In this document: piece after piece, positions 16,034 to 22,846 of the stretch | Layout of the letters: the number at the start of each line of letters is the position of its first letter | Position numbering within the stretch: the stretch's first letter is position 1 | Assembly: GCA_036732755.1 (NCBI GenBank) | Contig: DAINBU010000058.1 | Span: 1-28,601, forward strand | DNA from: DASRRB01 sp036732755 | GTDB lineage: Bacteria; Planctomycetota; B15-G4; SIAN01 | DNA length: 28,601 nt | Direction: 5' to 3' | The notes under the pieces: generated by a model | Seen by the model: only the letters and a program-made list of their open reading frames with translations | What the model was told of the DNA's origin: nothing | The model's database searches: none | Position numbers and translations under genes: made by a program

Positions 16034-17233
16034 TCACTGCGGCGGCAGGTAGGAGAGCTCGACCTCGACGTGGAGCTTTTCGCCTGCGCGCTGGATCAGG
16101 AGGTCCATCTTCTCGCCGACCTGGTGGCGGTCGAGCTCACGGAAGAGGTCCTCGGTGCTGCGCACCGGCTTGCCGTTCACGCCGAGGATCAGGTCGGCGG
16201 TCACGAGCGCCTCGATCGGCTCACCCTGGCGGGTGGTACCGACGGTCTTGAACGTGCCGCTCTTGAGGCCGGCGCGCGCTGCGCCGCCCTCCTTGAAGAC
16301 GTCGTGGATCGCGACGCCCTCGGGGAAGAGCTTCACCGTGACGCCGAGGCCGGGGCGGCGCGCCTGCCCGTAGCGCAGGATGTCGGTGACGATGCGGTTG
16401 ATCGTGTCGACCGGGACGGCGAAGCCGACGCCGGTGTTCTCGCCCGTCTCGCCCTTGATCGCGGTGTTCATGCCGATCAGGCGGCCGGCGCTGTCGAGGA
16501 GCGGGCCGCCCGAGTTCCCCGGGTTGATCGCCGCGTCGGTCTGGATCACGCCGGTGATCCAGTGCTGGCCGCGCTGCGCCTCGAAGTACTTGGCCGGCAT
16601 GTCGCGGTCGAGGCCGCTGATGATCCCGTGCGTGAGCGTCTGGTCGAGGCTGAACGGGTTGCCGATCGCGTAGACCGACTGGCCGACCAGGAGGTCGCCC
16701 GAGCTCCCGACCGCGATCGGCGGCAGGACGTTCTGCGGCGCCCCGATCTTCAGGACGGCGATGTCCTTTTCGAGCTCCTGGCCGACCACCTGCGCCGCGA
16801 AGCTCTCGTGGTTGGAGAGCGTCACCTCGAGCTGCCGCGACGCCTCGAGCTCCTTGGGGACGTGGATCACGTGGTAGTTGGTGACGATGAAGCCGGCGCC
16901 GGTCCAGATGAAGCCGGAGCCGGTGCCCTCCTGCAGCACGGTCGGGTCGCGGCGCACGGTGCCGCCGACGTCGCGCGGCACCGCGACGACAGTCCGGTTG
17001 CGGACGTAGACGACCGATGGCGACGCAGTCTGGAAGAGCTGCGTGACCCGCTTCTCCTCGGTCGTCAGGTCGTCGCGCTGCGCGACCGAGCGCGGCGCCG
17101 TGTCGGGGTCGAGCAGAGCGGGCGAGTTCGGGACGAACTGCCAGACGAGGTAGCCGGCGAGCGCGACCACCAGCGCGACCGCCCACGTCGTGCGCGTCGG
17201 GCGGAGCGCCTCGTCGTTGCGCGGCTCGTCCAT
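16034..17233 (-). CDS. HtrA/DegP-type trypsin-like serine protease with one PDZ domain
   Basis: 399 residues. One membrane segment (about 16-34) anchors the protein with the rest outside the cytoplasmic membrane. The chymotrypsin-like domain has a full catalytic triad: His121 in VTNYHVIH, Asp157 in EKDIAVLKIG, Ser241 in NPGNSGGPLLDSAG. A single PDZ domain follows (about 293-395; PGLGVTVKLFP, then GAARAGLKSG, ADLILGVNGKPV). This is the DegS/HtrA layout: envelope stress protease or regulator. The ATG at 17233 has a run of six G (17239-17244) five bases upstream; a longer frame to 17329 is not needed. It is read towards the ABHD14-like gene, 104 nt away. Confidence 0.93.
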   Translation of the reverse strand: MDEPRNDEALRPTRTTWAVALVVALAGYLVWQFVPNSPALLDPDTAPRSVAQRDDLTTEEKRVTQLFQTASPSVVYVRNRTVVAVPRDVGGTVRRDPTVLQEGTGSGFIWTGAGFIVTNYHVIHVPKELEASRQLEVTLSNHESFAAQVVGQELEKDIAVLKIGAPQNVLPPIAVGSSGDLLVGQSVYAIGNPFSLDQTLTHGIISGLDRDMPAKYFEAQRGQHWITGVIQTDAAINPGNSGGPLLDSAGRLIGMNTAIKGETGENTGVGFAVPVDTINRIVTDILRYGQARRPGLGVTVKLFPEGVAIHDVFKEGGAARAGLKSGTFKTVGTTRQGEPIEALVTADLILGVNGKPVRSTEDLFRELDRHQVGEKMDLLIQRAGEKLHVEVELSYLPPQ

Positions 17234-17373
17234 GGAATCCCCCCAGGCGGTGCGGCAGAGCGGGGCGCTCAAACTAGCCGGCGGGCCGCGCCGGGAAACC
17301 ACCGCCCCGGCACCGGGCCGGGCGTGCAACCGCGCGCGTCGCCCGGTCGTTCACCGCGCCCCGCGGCGCGCGC
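17234..17373. promoter_or_regulatory. 140-bp gap upstream of the HtrA gene
   Basis: Lies between the regulator stop (17374) and the protease start (17233), both minus strand. It contains a CCCGG-CA-CCGGG inverted repeat near 17307-17318 and several GC-rich self-complementary runs after the regulator stop that may serve in termination. A promoter for the protease gene could be here, but I see no convincing -35/-10 pair. Confidence 0.3.
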
Positions 17374-19524
17374 TCAGACGGGCGAAATGGTGGGCGCGAC
17401 CGGTGCCGGCGGCACCATGGGATGGACCAGCTGCGCCTCGAGCAGGCGCGTGATCTCGGCGGGCGGCGCCGGGTGGCCGAAGAGGAAGCCCTGCACCTCG
17501 TCGCACCGCTCGCGCCGCAGGAACTCGACCTGCGCCTCCTCCTCGACCCCCTCGGCGACGACGCCGAGGTGGAGGCTGTGGGCCATCGCGATGATCGCGC
17601 ACGTGATGGCGGCGTCGTGCGCGTTGGTGGTGAGCTCGCGCACGAAGGCGCGGTCGATCTTCAGGGAGTCGATCGGGAAGCTGCGCAGATAGTTGAGCGA
17701 CGAGTAGCCGATGCCGAAGTCGTCCACGGCCACCTGCACGCCGCGGCTCTTGATCTCCTTCAGGACGCGCGAGGTGCGCTCGATGTCGCGCATGAGGATC
17801 GTCTCGGTCAGTTCGAGCTCGAGGCACGGCGCGGGGAGCCAGGTGTCGGCGAGGATCTGCACCACCGAGTTGGCGAGCTCGTCGTCGCGGAACTGCTCGG
17901 CCGAGAGGTTGACCGCGATCTTGAGCCCGGCGAAGCCCTGGCCGTGCCAGCGGCGCGTCTGCGCGCACGCCTCGCGCAGCACGAAGCGGCCGAGCCGCAG
18001 GATGAGGCCGGTCTTCTCCGCCACCGGGATGAAGACGCCCGGCGACACGAGCCCGAGCTCGGGGTGGCGCCAGCGCAGCAGCGCCTCCATGCCGATCACG
18101 TGCCCGTCGGCGAGGCGGACGCGCGGCTGGTACCAGACCTCGAGCTCGTTCCTCTCCAGTGCATGGTGCAGGCGCGCCTCGAGCTCGATGCGCTGCTCGG
18201 CGGAGCGGTTCATGTCGGGAGAGAAGAAGGCGAAGCGCGCACGCCCCTGCTGCTTGGCGTGGTACATGGCCGCCTCGGCGCAGCGCAGCAGGTGCTCGGG
18301 CTGCGCGTCGTCGTCGGGCCACGCGGCGATGCCGATCGAGCTGGTGACGTAGACCTCGCGCCCGCCGATCAGGAAGGGCTGCTCGAGGGCGTCGATCATG
18401 CGGCGCGCGATCTTGGCGGCGTCGCGCGGGTCGGCGAGCCCCTCGATCAGCAGCAGGAACTCGTCGCCGCCGCGGCGCGCGATCGGCGGGACCGGTTCGC
18501 CCTCGCGGGCCGGCCGCGCCAGCACGTCGCTGGTTCGCAGCCGCTCGCGCAGGCGCGCCGCCACCGTGACCAGCAGGTGGTCGCCGGCCGCGTGGCCGAG
18601 CGACTCGTTCACGTCCTTGAAGCGGTCGAGGTCGAGGAAGAGCACGGCAACGCTGCGCCGGCTCTCCTTGGCCGCGGCGATCGCGCGGCCGAGCCCCTCG
18701 AGGAACTGCTGGCGGTTGCCCAGCCCGGTCAGCTCGTCGTGGCGCGCCTGGTAGGCGAGCTCGTCCTCGGCGTGGCGGCGGTCGGTGACGTCGTGCGCGA
18801 CGCCGAGCAGGTTGGCGCTCCCCGCCTCCGACCGCTTCTCCATTTGCATGCGGACGACGCGCTCGGTCTGGTCGAAGCGCACCAGGCGGTGCTCGGTCGG
18901 GTCGACCGGCTGCCCGGTCGCCGCGCGCAGGAGCCAGTCGCTCCACGCGTCGCGCTCGGGTGCAGCGACGACCTGCGCCAGCGCCTCGACCGACGTCTGC
19001 TGCGACCCCTCGGGCAGCCCCCAGATGCGGCGCGCCTCGTCGCTGAGCTCGACGGTGTCGGTGGCGAGGTCGATCTCGAAGCTGCCGACGCGCGCGAGGC
19101 GCTGCGCGCGGGCGAGGCAGGTGCGGCTCTGCTCGAGCTCGCGCACCATGCGCCGGACGTTCAGCGCGTGCAGCACGCGGTACTTGAGCACGACGCCCGA
19201 CACCGGCTTCTGCAGGAAGTCGACCGCGCCGAGCTCGTAGGAGCGGCGGATCGCCTCGTCGTCGCCGGCGCCCGACAGGATGATCGCGGGGGGCAGTTCG
19301 AGGCCGGGCTTCTCGAGCAGCGCGAGCCTGCATTCGCCGCCGAGGTGGAGGTCGAGGAGCACGAGATCGAACCGGCGCTCGCCCAGCAGCCGGCGCGCGC
19401 CCGCGAGGTCGGCGCAGTCGGCGAGCGCATGGCCCTCGCCGTCGAGTTGCCGGCGCAGCAGCCGCCGCATCGCGTCGTCGTCGTCGACGACGAGGAGCTG
19501 CGTTGTCTCGCGTTCGACCCCCAT
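17374..19524 (-). CDS. Response regulator with REC, PAS-like, GGDEF and EAL domains
   Basis: 716 residues in the order REC (about 8-125), PAS-like (about 140-250, ending DVTDRRHAEDEL), GGDEF (about 255-440), EAL (about 445-705). REC has the acidic pocket DDDD (14-17), phospho-acceptor Asp58 in LVLLDLHLGG and Lys106 in FLQKP. The diguanylate cyclase site is intact (RRGGDEFLLL, GGDEF at 352-356), with a short Arg/Pro insertion just before it. The phosphodiesterase site keeps EAL (480-482) and DDFGIGYSSL (601-610) with NLSAEQF and ETILM. Both catalytic motifs look functional, so the protein may make or break cyclic-di-GMP depending on signal. The start has GGAG eight bases upstream; a frame extending to 19620 lacks this. 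No partner kinase is in the window. Confidence 0.93.
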   Translation of the reverse strand: MGVERETTQLLVVDDDDAMRRLLRRQLDGEGHALADCADLAGARRLLGERRFDLVLLDLHLGGECRLALLEKPGLELPPAIILSGAGDDEAIRRSYELGAVDFLQKPVSGVVLKYRVLHALNVRRMVRELEQSRTCLARAQRLARVGSFEIDLATDTVELSDEARRIWGLPEGSQQTSVEALAQVVAAPERDAWSDWLLRAATGQPVDPTEHRLVRFDQTERVVRMQMEKRSEAGSANLLGVAHDVTDRRHAEDELAYQARHDELTGLGNRQQFLEGLGRAIAAAKESRRSVAVLFLDLDRFKDVNESLGHAAGDHLLVTVAARLRERLRTSDVLARPAREGEPVPPIARRGGDEFLLLIEGLADPRDAAKIARRMIDALEQPFLIGGREVYVTSSIGIAAWPDDDAQPEHLLRCAEAAMYHAKQQGRARFAFFSPDMNRSAEQRIELEARLHHALERNELEVWYQPRVRLADGHVIGMEALLRWRHPELGLVSPGVFIPVAEKTGLILRLGRFVLREACAQTRRWHGQGFAGLKIAVNLSAEQFRDDELANSVVQILADTWLPAPCLELELTETILMRDIERTSRVLKEIKSRGVQVAVDDFGIGYSSLNYLRSFPIDSLKIDRAFVRELTTNAHDAAITCAIIAMAHSLHLGVVAEGVEEEAQVEFLRRERCDEVQGFLFGHPAPPAEITRLLEAQLVHPMVPPAPVAPTISPV

Positions 19525-19663
19525 TCGAACCGCTCCGCACGCGAACCGGCGCCCGACCGCGTGGGGTTTCTTCGTCCGGACGGGCCGCCCTCCAGCAGCG
19601 GTCGCGGAGCTTTCCGCCATCGGGAACGGACCGCACGCGGGGGCGCGCCGCCCGGAACGGAAA
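19525..19663. other. 139-bp intergenic gap upstream of the GGDEF-EAL gene
   Basis: Between the lipoprotein stop (19664) and the regulator start (19524), both read on the minus strand. It carries the regulator ribosome binding site (19533-19536) and repeated CCGTTCC words, but no clear promoter, terminator or small gene. Confidence 0.4.
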
Positions 19664-20557
19664 TCACTGCGCGCCGGGGCTCTCGCGCATGCGCGCCTCG
19701 ACGGCGGCGATCAGCGGGACGGTGGCGCGCTCGAGGGAGCGGCGGCTGTGGCTCGCCAGGTCGGCCGCCGCGAGCTCGGGCATGTGCGACTGCGAGAGGG
19801 TGTAGCGCCCGACCGTCCCGGAGCCGCGGAAGCGCGCCAGCTCGTCGAAGAGGTGGCTCTCCTCGTCGCGTCCGAGGCATTCGCGGTCGAGCACGAGCGA
19901 GCCGTCCTCGACGCGGCGCACCTCGACCCGGTAGTCGGCGGCGGCGACGATGCGCCAGTCGCGCGGGTCGTCGGAGCGCACCGCGAAGGGGTCCTTCACC
20001 TCGGCGAACATGGCGCCGAAGCGGACGATCCGGCCGCTGAGCAGCAGCGTCGCGCGCGCCGCGCGCGCCTGCTCGACGTCGCGCGCCCGCACCACGCGGC
20101 CGAAGATGCCGCGCTGCTCCAGATGGAGCGCGACGTAGTCGGCGAGGCCGAGCGCGACCGGCGCGGGCAGCGGCTTGCCGATGCCGTGGTTGGGGAACGG
20201 GTACCAGGAGAAGGCGGCCGACCCGGTCACGCGCGCGTGCAGGTCGGGCGGCACGGCGGGATCTTCCGGCAGGTCGCCGCCGACGGCATGGAAGCCCCAG
20301 AAGCGGTCGTTGGCGAGGAAGCGGCCGCCGATGAAGAGCTCGTCGATCGCCGCCTCGCTGCGCTCGAACTCGGGGCGCGCGTCCTCGAAGTCGAGCACCG
20401 CGATCGTCTCGGTCGAGAGCGCGGCGGGGAGCGCGACCGCGTGCGCGGGGGGGAGGTCGACCGGCAGCGGGCCCTGCGTCCCGCAGCCGCCCGCCGCGAG
20501 CGCGGCGGCGAGCAGCGCGCGCCGCAGCTTCGTCGCGCCGTCGTGCCCGCGTCCCAT
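19664..20557 (-). CDS. Lipoprotein of unknown function with a DLD/FED (VLDFEDARP) nucleotide-free N-domain
   Basis: 297 residues. A signal peptide ends in the lipobox AGGC (Cys25). The mature part starts with ETIAVLDFEDARPEFERSEAA (about 50-70), then a stretch around VALGLADYVALHLEQRGIF (135-152) and ARATLLLSGRIVRFGA (167-182). This helix-strand pattern (IAVLDF, followed by an amphipathic helix, then a strand of the L-x-G-x-I type) resembles small periplasmic lipoproteins of the GNA1162/CsgG-like or YajG kind, which often help assemble or stabilise outer-membrane partners. I do not claim a specific family. The ATG overlaps the last base of the upstream barrel-like gene stop (TGATG), so the two are translated together and may work together at the outer membrane. 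Confidence 0.7.
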   Translation of the reverse strand: MGRGHDGATKLRRALLAAALAAGGCGTQGPLPVDLPPAHAVALPAALSTETIAVLDFEDARPEFERSEAAIDELFIGGRFLANDRFWGFHAVGGDLPEDPAVPPDLHARVTGSAAFSWYPFPNHGIGKPLPAPVALGLADYVALHLEQRGIFGRVVRARDVEQARAARATLLLSGRIVRFGAMFAEVKDPFAVRSDDPRDWRIVAAADYRVEVRRVEDGSLVLDRECLGRDEESHLFDELARFRGSGTVGRYTLSQSHMPELAAADLASHSRRSLERATVPLIAAVEARMRESPGAQ

Positions 20558-21153
20558 CAGAAGTTCCACGTGGCGACCAGGGCGAACTCGACGCCGTTCA
20601 CGATGCCGTGGTTCTGGTCGGCGTACTCGTAGCGCGCCTGGTCGCGCAGCCGCACGCCGATCGAGTGGTAGGGCGTGATCATGTAGTCGAGGCCGATGTC
20701 GGCGTAGAGGCCGAAGCCCGACGAGTCGTGGCCCGAAGGCTGGAAGCGCACGTCGAAGTCCTCCCACACGCCGCCGACGCCGACGTGGGGGCGGATCCTC
20801 TGGTCGAGGTTCCAGAAGCGGCGCACGCCGCCGTAAAAGGAGTGGCACCAGCCGTCCATCGGGCTGGTGTTCCCGAGCCGGCGCAGCGCGTACTCGAACT
20901 CGAGCCCGGTCGCGTGCATCTTGTCCTGCTCGATGTAGGTGCCGTACGCGGTGTTCCCGCCGTACCAGGGGCCCGAGTCGTCGTGCTCGATGTTGTGGAT
21001 CGGCTCGAAGAGGACGGGCGCCGCGGCGCGCACATAACTGTGTTCGATGTAGGGCGACACCCCGGTGCAGCCAGCGGCGCAGAGGAGCGCGCCCGCGGCG
21101 AGCCGGCCGAGGCGGCGGCGGGCGCCCCCCGTCGTCGATCCTGGCAGCGGCAT
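20557..21153 (-). CDS. Outer-membrane beta-barrel-like protein with an N-terminal lipobox
   Basis: 198 residues. The N-terminus has a signal peptide ending in the lipobox AAGC (Cys29). The rest is rich in alternating polar/aromatic strands: HVGVGGVWEDFDVRF (123-137), FGLYADIGLDYMIT (147-160), YHSIGVRLRDQARYEY (162-177), and it ends in VEFALVATWNF, with the terminal Phe typical of outer-membrane barrels. Small barrels of this kind include OmpW/PagP-like proteins, but the family is not recognised. AGGGAGGTG (21156-21164) is one of the strongest ribosome binding sites in the window and fixes the ATG. A lipid anchor and a barrel end signal in one protein is unusual. Confidence 0.7.
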   Translation of the reverse strand: MPLPGSTTGGARRRLGRLAAGALLCAAGCTGVSPYIEHSYVRAAAPVLFEPIHNIEHDDSGPWYGGNTAYGTYIEQDKMHATGLEFEYALRRLGNTSPMDGWCHSFYGGVRRFWNLDQRIRPHVGVGGVWEDFDVRFQPSGHDSSGFGLYADIGLDYMITPYHSIGVRLRDQARYEYADQNHGIVNGVEFALVATWNF

Positions 21154-21412
21154 CGCACCTCCCTGGCGGCCGGCGCTCGCGGAAGCGACCGCCGGCTCCT
21201 CGGTCTCGTCCGGGAGCCGGCTCGACGCGGCGCGGCGCGCGTCGGGGCGACATTGAACCGCGGCGGCGGCCGCGATGCGACGCGCGGCGGGAGCTTTTTT
21301 CCACCATCCCCCGAGAGCACCTCAATCCCCGATGCGACCCCGTCCGATCAAGGACGGAGCGATCCTGCCGGTTCCGGCCGGGACGCGCAGCCGAGGAGCG
21401 GGGGCTCGTTCG
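21154..21412. promoter_or_regulatory. Divergent region with two overlapping inverted repeats
   Basis: 259 bp between the barrel-like gene (minus) and the Sm-like-repeat gene (plus). It holds a strong inverted repeat, GCCGGCTCC (21191-21199) with its complement at 21213-21221, extended by CGG/CCG to a stem of 12 bp and a 6-nt loop. CCGGCG (21170-21175) can instead pair with CGCCGG (21190-21195), so the two hairpins exclude each other. A T6 run lies at 21295-21300. A run of five G, spaced eight bases before the plus-strand ATG at 21413, could serve as its ribosome binding site. Promoters for both genes are expected here but I cannot place them. Confidence 0.45.
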
Positions 21413-22819
21413 ATGGCCAAAGAGCCGATGGATCGCGACGAAACGAAGAGCCCCGGGGAGCCGGGCGGCGATCCCAACGCCGCGCCGCGCAAGGAAGCGC
21501 CGCCGCGTGCGACGGGCGACGACAAGGGCAACTTCCTGCCCGAAGACAGCTTCCTGCTCGATGTCGGCGAGACCGCGCCGCGCGTGAAGGCGTCGGGCGG
21601 CGACGATGCGACCGAGGAGTGGCTCCTCGTCGACGACGACCTCGTGTCGGCTGCTGGCGAAGCCGGCGGCGCCCCGACGGGCGCGCGGCCGTCCGCGAAG
21701 ATGCCGGGCGACGACCTGCGGCGCGACGCCGAGGCGTCGCGCCTCGTCTCCGACATGCACGACTTTTCCGGAGAGACCGGATCGGGCCAGGGCGCTCCGC
21801 CGGCGCACGAGATGCCCGCCGACGCCGACGTCGCGGCGCGCATCGCCGACGTCGAGTCGCAGGCGATCGCGCCGATGGACGCGCCGGCTGCGGAACTGCC
21901 GCCCGCGTTCGACCCGGCCGCGCAGGAGCCGCCGCTGGAGGACGCTCCGGAAGAGGCGCCCGAGCCCGAGCCCGAGCTGAAGCAGGCGAAGAAGAGGGCG
22001 GGGCCGAAGTCGACGCGCCGTCCGCTCGCGCGCGCGGCCGGCATCCTGTTCGTCGCGGCGCTCGGCGGCGGCGGCTGGTACGCATGGAAGAACTACTGGC
22101 CGAAGGACGAACCGACCGACGTCGCCGCGACGCCGACCTCCGATCCCAACACCGCGAAGCCGGCGCCGAAGCCGTCGAAGGCCGCTCCGAAGCCGGAGCC
22201 GACGAAGCCGGTCGACGCCAAGCCGGACCCGAAGGCCGCGCCCGCTCCGACCGACCCCGAGTCCGCGCCGAAGAGCGACCCCTCCTCGTCGATCCCGGTG
22301 GTGCAGGCGAATCCGCCGGCGCCCGGCCCGGCCGGCGATCCGGGCACGCCGTCGAAGGACCCGTTCGCGCGCACGCCGGCGAAGCAGCCCAATCCGACCA
22401 CGGTGATCATCGATCCGCGCCAGCCGATCCGCCCGGCCCGGGTCATGCCGGGACCCGCGAACGCGAAGTCGACGGGCCCGGTCAAGAAGACCGACACCAT
22501 CGTCGAGCTGAAGAACGGCTACACGATGCGCGGCCGCCTGAAGCGCGTGAAGAACGAGCAGATCACGCTCGCCGTGACGAACGGCGAATTCACCTTCCCG
22601 CTCTCCGAAGTCAAGGTGCTCGACGGCAGCGCGCCCGAATACCTGGCGGCGGCCGACATGCCGGCCGTCTCGATCGTGCTGAAGGGCGGGCAGCGGCTGC
22701 GCGGGAAGAAGCTGAAGGAGGACGCCGAGCGCGTGGTCCTGGTCGTCGACCAGGGCCAGATCGTCGTCTACCGCAGCGAGATCCGCGAAGTCAGCACGAC
22801 CGGCCGCATCCACTTCTGA
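21413..22819 (+). CDS. Single-pass membrane protein with two tandem Sm-like beta repeats
   Basis: 468 residues. Residues 1-200 are low-complexity and probably disordered (Asp/Glu/Ala/Pro), with two conserved-looking hydrophobic pieces, FLPEDSFLLDVGE (41-53) and EEWLLVDDDLV (68-78). A membrane helix is at about 204-224, followed by a Lys/Pro/Ala linker (230-355). The C-terminus holds two similar beta modules: 361-403 (TIVELKNGYTMRGRLKRVK, ITLAVTNGEFTFPLSEVKVL) and 417-461 (VSIVLKGGQRLRGKKLKE, RVVLVVDQGQIVVYRSEIREV). The shared pattern, a strand with K-x-G-x-x-x-R-G-x-L then strands ending in S-E-[VI]-x-x-[VL], resembles Sm/Hfq-like folds used in envelope proteins. I chose this ATG for its G-rich Shine-Dalgarno-like run; a frame reaching 21275 exists. 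The FLPEDSFLLD pieces could be docking motifs. Function unknown. Confidence 0.75.
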   Translation: MAKEPMDRDETKSPGEPGGDPNAAPRKEAPPRATGDDKGNFLPEDSFLLDVGETAPRVKASGGDDATEEWLLVDDDLVSAAGEAGGAPTGARPSAKMPGDDLRRDAEASRLVSDMHDFSGETGSGQGAPPAHEMPADADVAARIADVESQAIAPMDAPAAELPPAFDPAAQEPPLEDAPEEAPEPEPELKQAKKRAGPKSTRRPLARAAGILFVAALGGGGWYAWKNYWPKDEPTDVAATPTSDPNTAKPAPKPSKAAPKPEPTKPVDAKPDPKAAPAPTDPESAPKSDPSSSIPVVQANPPAPGPAGDPGTPSKDPFARTPAKQPNPTTVIIDPRQPIRPARVMPGPANAKSTGPVKKTDTIVELKNGYTMRGRLKRVKNEQITLAVTNGEFTFPLSEVKVLDGSAPEYLAAADMPAVSIVLKGGQRLRGKKLKEDAERVVLVVDQGQIVVYRSEIREVSTTGRIHF

Positions 22820-22846
22820 GCGCGGCCGGCCGGCCGCGGCCGCTCA
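22817..22846. terminator. GC palindrome between convergent stop codons
   Basis: Between the plus-strand stop (22817-22819) and the minus-strand stop (22844-22846) lies an 18-bp perfect palindrome (22821-22838), flanked by TGAGCG (22817-22822) and its complement CGCTCA (22841-22846). Both stop codons lie at the base of the potential stem. Bidirectional termination is plausible, but there is no T tract. Confidence 0.5.

Noticed and set aside
15930..16037. Longer start (GTG at 16037) for the ABHD14-like gene, overlapping the protease stop
   Set aside because: It adds 36 residues before a normal signal peptide. The ATG at 15929 has a good GAGGTGG site.
21281..21300. Possible intrinsic terminator ending in the T6 run
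   Set aside because: The region is divergent, so no plus-strand gene lies just before it, and no good stem adjoins the T run.
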